A stretch of 64,000 nucleotides of DNA from Gyromitra esculenta (taxonomy: Eukaryota > Ascomycota > Pezizomycetes > Pezizales > Discinaceae). Made by a program: the position numbers and the translations under genes. Location: contig JBCAML010000022.1 of assembly GCA_038503075.1 (NCBI GenBank), positions 310,001 to 374,000 on the forward strand. Direction: 5' to 3'. The notes beneath the pieces were generated by a model. The model did not search any database. It saw only the letters and a list, made by a program, of their open reading frames with translations, and was not told the DNA's origin. This document shows positions 11,221-23,589 of the stretch, piece by piece. Within the stretch, counting starts at the first letter, position 1. Each line of letters opens with the position of its first letter.

Positions 11221-13615
11221 CGTCGTGGATGTGGGCTATGGGTGTGGGATGATCGAAGTTGGTTTTGTGCGCGGTGAACCAGCTTCTTTTGGAGGGAAAG
11301 CAGTGGCGGAGGGGTGCTTTTTTTTCTTCTGATGCGGGTGTTTTAGTTGAAGAGGTGGAGATATTATATCACAGTGCAAGCGAATATTGACACTTGCGAA
11401 TGCTGAGGAATGGCGAAGGGCGGAGAAAGTTAAACCAGAGAGCCAGGCGATAAAGACCGAGAGACCAGAGCTACTTGAAAAACGAAGTGAGAGGGGATGA
11501 GAACATACAGAATCTGTCCTGGAACGAAAAAAAAAAAACCGAGAAAGAAGTAGGCTGATCATGAGATGCCAGGAAATTCGAAGAGAAAGGGCTTTGCAAG
11601 ATATTTGCCCATACCAGCTAACTAGGGAACGAGGAAAGAAACATGGAGACACAGGGCGCATAAAGTTGAACAGCCTCTGTCATGTTTGTCTACTGTACCG
11701 GGGCGACCGAAGTGCTCCAGTGTGTTTAGCACACCTTCCACTTGTTTTGGTGTTTTTACGTTGTACTGACCCAATCGGGGCTAGCTAGGGTGAGACATGG
11801 CCCAATGCTAGAAACCGAATACAAGCATTTAAGCGCCCAGGCAGCCTTGGCGGGGTACGGTTTGGGCTATCAACGTGCATTAAAGGGCAATGGTCGCGGA
11901 AGCGGTCGTCAATCACGAAGGTGGTCTAAATAGGATGAAGGCTCCGGCGGCGTAGTCTGTACTAATGCTCGGGGCTCGTTTTAAGTACTGGTGCATGTAA
12001 CTAATAAGATTACGTATGGCTGAGGCTGAGCAAAGTAAATCTGTTAATTAACTCGACTGGCTTATGATTCCAAATCGAAAAAGATAAGAATAAGTTATGC
12101 ATAGCTGAAATACCTAATTCAAAACCTAAAGTTTGGGATAGCTGCTTATGGGACTGATGATGGCTGGTACGTGTGGGTTCGCGAGCTTTTGGAGTCGTTT
12201 CTTGTAGGTGCCGTGTGCATGCAGCTGGTATTTATTTCTGCGAGTACCTATAGATAGGCTATGCTGCGGGGTCTAGCTTATTAATTAACTATGTGTGGGC
12301 ATGGGATTGGATCATATGCATCATCAAGAGCTGCAGCCTGTCTCTTGCTATCTGTAAGTGGCTATTTCCTCACCGTAATTAGACGCAGGCGCCTTTGGGT
12401 TGTTGGAGAACAGCAACCCTGTCGAGTTGGTAGGACCCTGGCGGTGTTACCCGGCCGCACGGAATACTTTCAACCTCGCCAATCCTTCTCTTCGAATGCT
12501 TCCCTCCTTTTAATCACACAGCCTCCACTATACAAGTTTTCAACAGATACCTACAGATACCATCTTCCTCCCTCCCTCCTATACTCGCTTACTCTCCGAG
12601 TGTATCTTCCTCAGACGAGTATCTGAGATATTTCTTCTGTCGCTGTTGCGCCTCGGATGAGTTCAGGCATTTGCATTTCGTACAAATATTCCTGGCGGGT
12701 AACTGATAGCACTACTACACGTACATGTCATTACATACTTTGATCCAGTCGGACGATCTCCTTCTCGGTTGCTGTAGCAAACCCGACCTGGTGCACTACA
12801 AACCCTACTAACCCTGGCGTCAAGCGCCAGATGTCGGATACCTCAACTAGGTGCTAGAATCCCGACGTTACGTACCTCACCGATAGACATTACTGTTGGT
12901 ATAGCTATCGATACGGAATCATTATACAACGGGAAAGAAGTTCCAGTATCGCACTTTCGTCCTTCAAATCGTGTTGCCTTGCACACAGTAGTTGCAATTC
13001 TCGATCATTAACACTCACTCGTTATCGACCTCCCTAATTAGTATAGTTCGGAAGGCGAGCCTTGAAACGGTTTAGCGTGTGCATGCAGATGGCTCATTGA
13101 TGTATTCGGAGGCTGTGTAGGATCGGTACTCACCTATCTTTTTTTTTTTTCTTTCGACAAAACCGATTATCGCAAGTATGTACTCCTCTGTGCAAAACAT
13201 CGCCCGATCTATCGGCAGAAAAAACTGAAATTGTTGGTTTTTGTCCTGTTCTCCGAGTGACTCTCCACTGGCGAAGGTTTCTTACACGTGGCTTGCAGGG
13301 TATTGAAGTATCACGAGCTTATCTACTGTGAGAGGACAAAAAAAGGGGGGGAGTGCTGGTTAATTAAAGCATTAATTTAGGTCTCAATACATATTCATTT
13401 CCCCAAACATTTCCAAATCCTTTAAACTTTTGCCGGCCTCCTTTGTGTTTTTTTCCCATTTTGTTTCCCCCGAAATATATAACAACCCGGGAAAAAAAAT
13501 CAATGAACCTTTTGCTCTGGGGGGGAGAGTCTCAGACAGACGAGCAAGTACCAGTAGAGAAAGCTGGTGTCGCCTTTTCTGTGCGGGAAAAGTTCCAACC
13601 GTAATAATCTCTGGC
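11221..13615. other. Intergenic stretch, nothing recognised
   Basis: It contains the upstream region of the small membrane protein gene and the 3' flank of the zinc-finger gene. Open frames (up to 141 codons at 11236-11661, minus) are low-complexity and lack any motif. T and A homopolymers are frequent, for example at 13141-13150. Confidence 0.6.
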
Positions 13616-14448
13616 TTATTCTCGATCCACCCTAACCCACTCGCTCTTCGATCTACCCTTGGGAGTCTTGACCTGAACAAGTCTTATTTTCTTCTTCCCC
13701 TCGAATCTGGCTTTCATTTTTGGAATGTTTTCTTCGTGAACACCCCTTCTGTGCGTGGTCACATTGTCCCATCGCTTAAATCCTTTATTCCCGATACGTT
13801 TACAGCCAGGAGACGGACAGTCAAACTTATTGAACTTATTGGGAGGAGGTTTTGGCGTATGGGATTGCGTGGATTCGGGATTTAGGTCAGACTCACTTTT
13901 GTTGCTGGAGGTAGGGGTAGATTGAGAGCTGTTGCTTTCTGGGGAAGGTGTGGCATTGATCTCTTCGTTTTCGAGCTGGTGAAGGGATAGACCGCTAAAG
14001 GATGAGATTATTTTTGACGAAAAAGAAGAAACTTGTAAGATAAAAAAGTAATTAGAGAACCATACCCAGCTATGCCTGCATAATTGTCTGCAAGTTTCCA
14101 GGCCGGGGTGAGCTCGAATTGTCCCATGAAATTGCTGTTCTCCGTAGGCATAAAAGTAGACATAAAATCCGTAATACTTTCGGAGAAGTAGGGGTATTGT
14201 GGTGCGTACCCACTATAAACTTCGTTTGGTTGAACATACTTACCATGGCTATGGCTGATCATAGATGGCCCAATGAGGATCAACCGTTCATGCTCAATAC
14301 CACCTTCATTGTCGTTGCCGTGCGGGTTTTGGGTATGCCCGGATGGCACGATAGATTGATTTTCTGGTGAGTTGGGTATCGTGGTGGGGCAGCTTTCGGG
14401 CAATATATATGGACTTAACAAGGTCGAGTTTAACCTGTTGGCACTCAT
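13616..14448 (-). CDS. C2H2 zinc-finger protein (probable transcription factor)
   Basis: The inferred structure is complement(join(13616..13994, 14066..14448)), 253 residues. The 71-bp intron (13995-14065) starts GTATGG, has a CTAATTAC branch-like site and ends TTTAG. The total coding length is a multiple of three, and splicing removes the frame closure of exon 1. The first 180 residues are polar and disordered. The C-terminal third carries a C2H2 finger: C187-x4-C192 within FDCPSPGCKRIGNKGFKRWD, then H209-x4-H214, followed by a basic tail ending SEWVRVDRE. This spacing and the GFKR-x-DN pattern are typical of a Pezizomycotina C2H2 family. It probably acts in the nucleus by binding DNA. There is no conserved neighbour, so no target can be inferred. 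Confidence 0.82.
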
Positions 14449-17400
14449 TATCGGAAGAGTTTTAGTTGGGATAATCGCGGTTTTGGTTTAGTTTCTGGTC
14501 ATTGATGATCTTGAAAAATGCAAGGCGTTGAAGGGGAATATATAGTACCTCTCAAGAATCGGTAAAGGAATCCTGGAGAGGCCGTTAGAATATTATCAGT
14601 GTATCAGATATTTCATAGACATAGTTGTTAGTCTCATCGAGATGGTTTAACATATCAGGGTCAGTATGCTGGTAGGGATATGTGGGCAGAACAGGGTGCG
14701 TTTTCATCTGGACTTACGAGTGACTCCTCATGGTCCAACCATGCTGGGATTACCCTGGAAGGATTTGTCGGGAGGATGATTTTGCGCAGCTCAGACCATT
14801 TGAGGGTGCTGAGCCCCCTTGCCTCTTGGAACTCTCTTGTAAGTATGAAGTTTTCTGTCAATCTTCTATCACGACACAAACAATGGAACTGGCGGGGAAT
14901 AGAAAGTGGATCACTTGGAATCCGTGGTTGTAGGCCACCATGCAGGGCCTGTTGTAAAACGAGTGGCGCTTCATCGGAAGAACCTTCATTCTAATTATAC
15001 GCCGGGAGATGCCTTCGGACACAGCACTTTTGGACTAGCTGGGGAGCATAAGTGTTTTCCGGGAAGATTTTTTTAACCTTCTGAGTAATAACCCTTAGTT
15101 GGTCGTACCGTTATGTTTAAGTCAATGCCCAGTTGGTTTCTAATTGCTTGTTCTAGTAATGTATGTATTTTTATTGATCTTCTCCATAGATCTACTTTCG
15201 TCGGCCAACGCAGATATATTACAGGGACATGTGGCATGGAAGCGGTATAATTTTGATAATTTAGGTAAAAGGGTAACCGAGATATGTCTAGTAACTCCGG
15301 TATCATAATTGATGGCGAGGATTTGCTTTGATCCTTTATTCAAATTAAAACAGCTGTTGGTAGTTGCATGGTCTTTATAACTCCGCGTGAGAGTTTGATA
15401 GTAAGTGTAGCCGCGTTTTCCGCAAACCCCAGCGCCTTGCAGAGGTCAGCAGAGTTCTAACAGGGGTGCATGCGACTCCCCCACAAACAAATTTAGCCGA
15501 GAAAACCGTAGATAGGTATAGAAATACCGCCTAAACTGGGGAGAGCGGAAATCGCGCTAGAACGTTCAAACAAAGTGTGGCTAGAAAATCTCACTTAGAA
15601 GGGTTTGGCAGCAGTGTTTTCGCCACTCGCCACACCAAGAAAGGGAGTTTTCTTGTCCTTTCTTTGCTCATTCGGGGGTAAAAACCGCCAATACAAGTTA
15701 GGTGTTTTGCCACTTCTTATTTCAACCTCGCAGCGCCATTTCCGTTCTCACCAGTTTATGCAGTACCCTGTGAGCACTGAATCGATCGACACAAGGTATA
15801 GGCTTCTTTTTTTTTTTTCGTAGGCTAGCGGTGTGTCTGATGCTTTTTGGACTGTCACAAACGGCATCGATAGTGTCGTACTCAGCGCCGAGGTAATATG
15901 CCAGGTAAGTTGCGCTGTGTCACAGCCTAGAACGTTGTCACGCGCGTAGCCTTCCGGAGACTCCTTTTACCTACATGGCGAGGCGTACCACTACTGTATT
16001 ACCACACAGAGTCTGCTGGTAATTCCTCTGAGAGAAGGATCCGGCTCTCCAATCAACTAAGCTGTTTTCATGCTATCCTCGCCCCTATCCGCTTGTTTAA
16101 TGATCATTGATCCTTCGCTCGGTTGCTGCCCGCCGTGTGGTACACATTGGTGCATGGGTGCCGGAGCTTCAGTTTTTCCCCCTGGTAGGCGGGCATGTAC
16201 GTTGATATTGCTGGAGAAGGGTGCCTGAATTTAGAGCGTTTTATTTGGGTGCGTTGGCAGGTGTCAAAAGCGGCTAGGACATGTTTCTTGATTGGTTCTT
16301 TTCTCCATATCTCCGTGCTGAAGATTGCTGGCTTGCGAGATTCCTGGCCACTCTGTGCATATAGAGGTGCATATAGGGATTTAGTGGGGGTCAACTCTTA
16401 GACATATCCAAGATTAGTTAAATAATCAAGTAAATAAACAAACAAGGCAAGCCCTTAATTACCGGAATACTGCAGCTGGGTTCGATGACGCAGGTTACAA
16501 GAGTCTCATTTTCGAGTGTTCCGGGCTTTTTCCTTTTTGTGCCACCTTCAGCCATGTCCCTGCGGCCCGGGGTTTGGACTCTGCGGTTCGGGAGATGTGA
16601 TGTGGTGGGTCTATTCAATGGGACCCTGATGATTGGGTGCCTTCCAATGGATCATTTGGAACTTTGTCTTTCAAACGATTGACAGGACACTATCCTAGTT
16701 TTTCTGGATCTTATCCCGACCCAGTATTCCGGGTGAAGGATTGAGATGCCTGGGGAGGGAAGGGGTTCGGGTGGAGATGCTAGGGGGTTGGGAAGAAGGC
16801 TGGAGGTGCTGATTTTGTTTGTAGTACGTGGAGATGTGCCGAGACTAGCGTTTGGTCTGATGTTTACTCGGGAAATCTTTGGACGAAATTCTCTGCATAC
16901 CCCGCTTGAGTTGGCTCTTTTTCTAGAATAACCCCTTAAAACTGTGTAGTTACATCTATCAACACTCTTTCGAGGCATACGAAAAATCCGAAAATAACAC
17001 CGCTAGTAATAAATATAGTTGGCTTGACAAAGAGAGATTCGATACTTAGTGAAAAAATTTTCGTACACATGCAGGCAAAGCTGACTCTCCAAGTGGGGGC
17101 CAAGATCTACTCTTCTTCATGGATAACCTCGCAATTGATTAAGTTACTACTCTGCGTTGGGCTACCACAAAATAGGGGATGGCGTTTTTTCTTACCGGCG
17201 CAGGGGACGGCCACACAAAACATTCTGGAATCTCCCAGCTGCAGGCTGACGTTGAAGCTGTAACTTGATTTAAGCTTAAGGACAGCGATCAGCATTTGTC
17301 CGAGCAACTAGAACTACCAAAAAGTAAACTATGTACATGTTTCTGATCCTATCGTGGACGAACCAACAAAAGTGTGCCTACTTTTTGCTCGCTTATCCCG

Positions 17401-20400
17401 CTACAAGTTATATTATTGGGAAAAGAGTAGTTACCAAAATAGAGTTTTTCCGCAAAGTTATATCCTTTTGAAGTCTTTGATTTTTGGTGATGACTTAGGG
17501 AAAACCTTACCAAAAGGGGAGGGAAAAAAAGAAAAAAAAATAGCAACATCATAAGGGAGGGCAAGGGGGCCATGAGCCTACCCAACACAATTTATGGGCG
17601 TTTTCCCTAAAAAGGCAAAGTTCGGCTAGCACCCTAGGAGAAAATTTTAAAAACCAATCAATATCAGTTTACGATTATTTTGGCCTATTAGCTGCTCTTA
17701 GGTAAAGAAATGGATTTGTCTTGACAACGTTTGTTAAGGAGGTTCCCCGGCAAGCTTGTAGCCTGGTGCCTTAAAATGCCAAGTCTTTGTTGCCTATATG
17801 TACGCCTTAATTGATCCGCCCACCATACAAGCACTATCCTCACTATCCGTGATCCGAGAATCCAGAAGTCAGCCACCGTGCTAGCCACATGCGGTTGGAT
17901 AGATAGATAGATATGTCATTCACACTGGCTATATGCAGTTTACTGTGTTAGAGGAAGAAGAAGGGAAATTCAGTATGAATACCACCGATTTTACAAACGA
18001 CTACGACGCCTCCTAGCCGCGATAACTCCCCTCGGGGCGAAACTCGGGCTGAATTAACACACAAGGGCGGGCATGAGAGCGTTGAACACAGCATCTCTAA
18101 TTGCAACATCCCTTATCCATGACATTTTCTTCGAGACTGAATGTTCGAGTATGTTTTTTTATGTTTTTGGCAATTTAGCAGTAAAGTTTAGTGTGCGCTT
18201 GGCTGCGCTATCGAGGTTTTTTTGGGGGTATGTTCAATATAGTGGCGTTCGTAGTTGTCCTCCTGCAGCTGCCTAGCTGTCAGATCGGTACGGGTTTTCC
18301 CTAAATCTCTGATCGTAAGCCATGTACATAAACCACGTGCATTCGCCGTGCGCTGCCGGCTCGCTCGGTTCTGGTTTAGGGGTTGAGAAAGAGATCTGAC
18401 AGCGGCTATTAGCGAGGAGAATACTTAGAATACTTAGAAGCCCTTACTTAGGGCTAGGCTCCAGCACAACAATAGACTGGGGAAACAGTGTAAGCAATGA
18501 GCGATGGCGCTGGAGTGTATTCCGCAGACATGAGTTCGTCAGGAGAAGAAATTGTGGAATCGCAGATGTGAATATTCTAAGCGGTCTGTAGCTGTTAGCA
18601 TTGTAATAACATGTTGAATCTGTTCTTGGTAGAGTGTGAACGATTTATTGCTCCGCAGGATTACGGCTGAGTAGTTGATGAATATATCTGTTGAGAGCGT
18701 TTAAATCGTGTTTGACTGGGGACTTATCTTGGTGAAACTTGACTTGGGAGTGGGGGGGGGGGGGTGCTAGCGTTGAATGTGAATTCCCTGCTTTCATTCT
18801 CAGTGACTCATTCAATAAATACGTTCGAGGATAGATAGATAACAGGGGAGATAATAAATAGTTCCACATTGTTGGAAAGAGTTCTGACACAATGCGGGAA
18901 TACCCTGGCATTGAATCGTCACTCGACACCACATGCCTCACGTGCATACACTGTGACTGGATTTCTGGAGAGAATAGTGAATCCTTCGCTAGTGGTGAGG
19001 AGCTATTGAAAGGCGAGGAGATCCTCAATATCAAAGTCGGATTTCAAGTTCTAGTGAGGCCTATTGAAAGTCGAGGAGATCCTCAATATCAAAATCGGAT
19101 TTCAAGTTCTAGAGGGGCCTACTGAAAGTCGAGGAGACCCTCAATATCAAAATCGGATTTCAAGTTCTAGTGGAGCCGGGTATATGATGTGCTGTATGCC
19201 AATTGTTCAGCGGAATCGAAGAGCGGATCTTAGATAGTTTAAATCGAATATAGGAGATCTCCTGTAACAAGTTAGAAAGCGGGCTTTGAATTTTTAAAAA
19301 ACTGGAGGGGGGGTTCTTAGTCACAGCCTTTGTAATGAAAGTCGTGATGGCGTCCTGAGAGTAGGGTGGCTATTCGCTGATTTTTAAATTAGATCTACAC
19401 TTATTTGTTCGAAGTGCACTTGAATTTGAGGTGGGGATTGAGTGGTGACGGGAGGGCCGGCCGGGATGGTGGGGGGGAGGAAGAAGATTTTTCTGTACTA
19501 AACATATGTAAGCTGAAACAAACCGTTCTGCGAAGAAAGAAGATCAAGGGAATGCTTACGATGCGAAAGAGAAAGAAAAGTTCCTGCACTAAATGTTTGT
19601 CAGGATCGCTCTCGCACGAAGAATGGCTGGAAAAGCGAAACAGCGATAACTTAAGAACGAGTAATAAAAGCCCCTCTGTATTGAATATCTCTCTGAAGTA
19701 TTATTGATCGAAGAATAACGACGAAGGTTAGATTTGCTGTATGAAGCGCGGGGGAGGAAGCGTTTTTGCAATAAACAAATATCCTCTTGAAAAGCCCTTG
19801 AACGAAATGTGAATAGAAGAGTTGGGATAATGGTGGGTGAGAAGGAGGAAGAAAGAGTATCTGCACTGAGTATGGCTGCTAAATAGTGGGGCATAACGGA
19901 CCGGATGTTGAAGTCCGTTTATGGATTCCTGATTCTGAGTACGTTACGTCCAAGAGTCAGGCACACAGTAGATTATAAATCGCGGTTCGCGTGCTAACGA
20001 AGTTTCACGAGCCGTGAAGCAAAGTGGTTATCCATATACTCCGTAAAAGCTCCATAACTTGCGTGACCGTAACTACGGCTGCTTTTAGTACCCACACCAC
20101 GCCACCACCCATATCCATGTTACAGCGCGTGAGAAGTTGTTCTCGCCACAGGGAGAACTGGTGGAGACCGAGGTCGTCTCGCGTGGTCGCTTTGAGGCCG
20201 CGAAGTAGCTTCTATATGCCTTCGGTTTAGCGACAGGAATGAGAAAAATCAAAGTCAATGATAGCAGATATGTTTCACTTTGGCTATGGTCACGGTTGCG
20301 GTTTGTATTAAGGGTGGGGTCAAGTTGCGCATGGTTGTACAAATTATTACAAATTCCCAAAACAGCTAGCGTGTCTCAAATATAAGTAAAACGGGTTGGG

Positions 20401-20943
20401 CGAAGCCATACCCAATACAGGCTTACTAATAATCTTGGTATTTACTAATCTGTCATTCGTTGATGAAATACACTTATGGACGTTGAATTATAATATATCA
20501 AGTGATAGTCCATGATTTGTCACGTGAGTGAATACCTTGCCATGATATATCACTCGCTCATTCCGATGCGTGAAAATGATCAAAACTGTGTGCTTTGACA
20601 TCTTTATCCGCGCTCACAGCTTCTTAAAAAGGAGATGGAGTAAAGGAATTAATAGAGATGCAAAAAGGGGGGAAGAACAAAAGCAGTACGGATACATGCA
20701 CCAACATAAAATCATGATCATGACGTAAGGGTATACATTTCGCCTCTACCCCGAGCAGTATTTGCTTTCTGATATACACACATCCGCAATCTTGAACTCA
20801 GCCGTGAATACCGACATATGTAACTTGCTTCCTCCACCATCCCTCCCACTCATTACTACTCCTCGTTTAAAATAATCAAACCAGTAACAATGGCGAATAA
20901 AACTCACCGCCCGTTACCGGATGGCTTTCACGGGTTGGATGTT
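14449..20943. other. Long gene-free stretch
   Basis: About 6.5 kb with no recognisable coding sequence. The frames seen (60-129 codons) are scattered over both strands and rich in low-complexity sequence. The minus frames near 15073-15343 look faintly coding-like in two shifted frames and might be a decayed gene, but no family is evident. The stretch contains a 58-bp tandem repeat (19004-19177), a G13 run near 18755, and short GATA repeats near 17900 and 18830. Confidence 0.6.
19004..19177. repeat. 58-bp tandem repeat, three copies
   Basis: Three head-to-tail copies (19004-19061, 19062-19119, 19120-19177) share the core GAGGAGATCCTCAATATCAA followed by ATCGGATTTCAAGTTCTAG. Each pair of adjacent copies differs at a few bases only. 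The unit contains the palindrome GAGGATCTC-like GAGGAGATCCTC. No coding frame runs through all copies. Confidence 0.9.
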
Positions 20944-22353
20944 TTAGTAATCATAGATCCATGGTGCTATATCCTCCTCATAATCACTGAGTGAAATCTG
21001 CTCCAAATTCCAATTATCTGGGTCACCATTATTGTTATTATCCCCCTCGTCTCTCAAAGGCTGAGGCGATGCCGGGGAGGGATTAAGCCTTTCAAATGCA
21101 TCTAAACTGGCAATAAAGTCGTCCTCTAAAGTATCTCCGTATGAATAAACATCAGATGCGCGCGTATTCCACGAGATTAAAGTCTCACGGAATCGTCCCT
21201 CCATGAACAAAATCGCTCCTGGGAGATTTCTCGTGAGTCTTGCTAACCCTGATTGGAGTATATGTGGTTTGATGCCCTCGCAGCCTAGCAAACACCTGAC
21301 GTTCAGTAGTTCTAAATTCGGCCAATTTTCGGTACGGCCGGCGGAGCGATCCGGGTTTGGGGCAAAGAGCGTATGACAAATTCGCATTTCTGGAGTACCG
21401 AAAATAACAAGCTTAGTCAAATTTCGTGAGAGCTTTAGGATCATATCACAAAAATGATTCCGCTGTTGGGTATCGCGTTGCGGGTTGAGCCTGGGACCGG
21501 ACGAAGAGGATGGGTAGGAGGCTGTTAGAGTGAGTTCCGTGAGTCGCGAACCGAGGTTGGTGTAGGCCGAAAGCGCACCGTATATGACATCGGAGCTGGT
21601 AATCATGAATAAAGACTCGAGATTCGGCATGGATTTCGCAAAGCAGGCCCCCACATCAGTCTCCTCGGTAAGTCGATATGGGAATGGCGCGTTGAATAAG
21701 AAAGATCGGATCGATTTTAGGGCGCCTGGAGTTTTGACGTTCGCGTGCGTTAAAAGATCGTTCATAAGCAGTGTTTGCTCATCTCTGTGCCGGCGAACGT
21801 CGTACGGGTTGCACACATCGCAGCTTTGCATCTTCAGTGTTTGCAGTGTGCTGAAATCGCCATCCAGAATGCGCTTGAAATGCGCCAATAGTCCACCTAG
21901 CGGTAGTCCATGGAATACAACTGTCTTGATTAACTGTCTTGAGCTCATAGGCAGATACTCTAGCAGTCCATCCTCGAAGCCTGTCCTCAAACCACTTGAC
22001 CCTAGTGACCTTTCTAGGACCAATTCCCGCAACTTTGTGCAGCGCCCAAGTATGCGACGGAGGAAATGGTGGCTATCATTTGACCATAAACTGGGTGCCT
22101 CTATCTTGAGACGTCGAATAGAGGTCGCGATGTGAGGGTAGTCGATTACGAGAGACCCCAGTTTTTGAGCTTCGCGATGGAGGATGACAGAGGAGTAGAT
22201 AAACGTAACGCTAAGGGATCGTAGAACGGCGCAGGTTTGGGCAAGCTGTTGAAGGCCACCAAGGGAAGCAGGGGTTGTAGTCGGCGGGGCATTGGCTGCG
22301 ACATACCCAATAATGTCGAGCAGGAGTTCGCGGGGTATTGAGAGTAGCGGCAT
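20944..22353 (-). CDS. F-box/LRR-like fungal protein
   Basis: This is a single-exon gene of 469 residues. Residues 1-55 look like an F-box (MPLLSIPRELLLDIIGYVA, then LAQTCAVLRSLSVTFIYSS). Irregular leucine-rich segments follow (for example CTKLRELVLERSLGSSGLR and LGSRLTELTL), and the C-terminus is acidic and Asn-rich. F-box proteins of this sort are substrate receptors of SCF ubiquitin ligases, binding Skp1 through the F-box. The substrate is unknown. The ATG fits the MPLLxxPxEhLLDI start also seen in the decayed relatives at 46324 and 47187. It is the only intact member of that family in the window. Confidence 0.8.
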   Translation of the reverse strand: MPLLSIPRELLLDIIGYVAANAPPTTTPASLGGLQQLAQTCAVLRSLSVTFIYSSVILHREAQKLGSLVIDYPHIATSIRRLKIEAPSLWSNDSHHFLRRILGRCTKLRELVLERSLGSSGLRTGFEDGLLEYLPMSSRQLIKTVVFHGLPLGGLLAHFKRILDGDFSTLQTLKMQSCDVCNPYDVRRHRDEQTLLMNDLLTHANVKTPGALKSIRSFLFNAPFPYRLTEETDVGACFAKSMPNLESLFMITSSDVIYGALSAYTNLGSRLTELTLTASYPSSSSGPRLNPQRDTQQRNHFCDMILKLSRNLTKLVIFGTPEMRICHTLFAPNPDRSAGRTENWPNLELLNVRCLLGCEGIKPHILQSGLARLTRNLPGAILFMEGRFRETLISWNTRASDVYSYGDTLEDDFIASLDAFERLNPSPASPQPLRDEGDNNNNGDPDNWNLEQISLSDYEEDIAPWIYDY

Positions 22354-23383
22354 TGTCGTTTAGCTTGTCAAAGAATCCTGGACTTTATTGGCTTTATAGG
22401 GTCAGCAAAGCCTCGTGGGCTGATGATAGGTGCGCATGAAATGTGGAGGGATCCAATTGGTGTAGGTTCAGGCGGCAGTTTAAGGTATTGCTGAGATGGT
22501 AGGGTGTGAGGTGTCCCTGATGGTGGGGTCTTTTCGTCCGATGAACAGCACGTGACATCAACCCGTGATGGTGGTTATTTTGGCGGCTTCTTATTTAATT
22601 CCGGACTAGCCGAGCCTGAGAACATAGGAACCCATCGTTGTTCCACTTGAAGACTATTGACTGAAATTACTGGAATCGTCAAGAGTTTCGTTATCTGTAA
22701 GATAGGATCCGAATGCATCTCTGAGGCTAGGTATGCTCAGGTTTCTTCTGCCTGGGGGGGGTGAAATATTAGAGGTGAGTAGGATTGGTGAATGGGTAGA
22801 GGGCTACCTGAAGATTTAGACGAAGCCTGTTCGGTGGTGTAAAGAAGGAAGAGAAGTCGTGAAGGAGGAAGGCAGAATAGTTGCTAAATACGAGCCAGTT
22901 AGCATTTTCGCACCACGAGCCCAAAGTTACCCGCCATTCGTTTCAAGGAGTTGGCCAGCCAGTTCCTGTAAATACTCGGGAGAGATCGATAATTGGTTCG
23001 GTAACGAGTTCCTCCACTGCGCTTAAGCGGATTCAAGGGAGCTCCAGATGCTTAGCTTCCGAGCTTCGAGTTTATCCTTAGAAATTCTGGAGCTCTGCGC
23101 TTAGCACACGCTGTTTAGCGTATCCGTATGCTGAGAGATTCCAGCAGGAGTATTTAGTGTGGTGGGTGTTGGTGTTTTGAGATGAAAATGTTCGGCGAAC
23201 CGGCTCACGTTCGGGAAATAAGATCCTGACCAGACAGCGAATTTTGTTTCATGCATGCTATTTTAAATGTACAGTCACATTCGCAAAATCCTGGTACCCT
23301 ACTAAGTTGATAATAAACTAAACAGCTACGGATTGAACTAGAAAGCAATAGTTTGAAAGGGTGGAGAACTATGGAGAACCTCA

Positions 23384-23501
23384 GATGCTGAATAACCTCT
23401 AACTACTTCACATAACTATCTTCTACAGAAATTATAGCCTCAATCCGTTGGTAGTCGTGCTTAATAAAGACGAGAGGTGCCAAGACTTTTCGAACGAGAC
23501 T
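23384..23501 (+). repeat. Dispersed repeat, copy A (transposon end)
   Basis: About 120 bp that match, in the opposite orientation, the sequence at about 41272-41405. Shared blocks include CATAACTA, CCTCAATCCG, AGTCGTGCT and CGARTGAGACTGTA-like ends. I estimate identity near 75-80 percent by eye. It abuts the TA-flanked palindrome at 23502. It is probably the end of a Tc1/mariner-type element. Confidence 0.7.
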
Positions 23502-23588
23502 GTACAGCCGTGTAAGAAAAGTCTTGACACCCCAGTGGCAGTCTCGCTAGTTAGGTGGGGTGTCAAGACTTTTCTTACACGACTGTAC
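23502..23588. mobile_element. 87-bp palindromic MITE-like element
   Basis: Two 33-bp arms (23502-23534 and 23556-23588) are reverse complements with a single mismatch, around a 21-bp centre. The terminal sequence reads GTACAGYCGTGTAAGAAAAG. TA dinucleotides stand at both ends (23503-23504 and 23586-23587), the target preferred by Tc1/mariner elements. It is too short to code for anything. It is either a solo pair of terminal inverted repeats or a minimal MITE. Confidence 0.8.
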
Positions 23589-23589
23589 T

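Noticed and set aside
21584..22135. 183-codon plus-strand frame opposite the F-box gene.
   Set aside because: It is an antisense shadow of the intact 469-residue gene.
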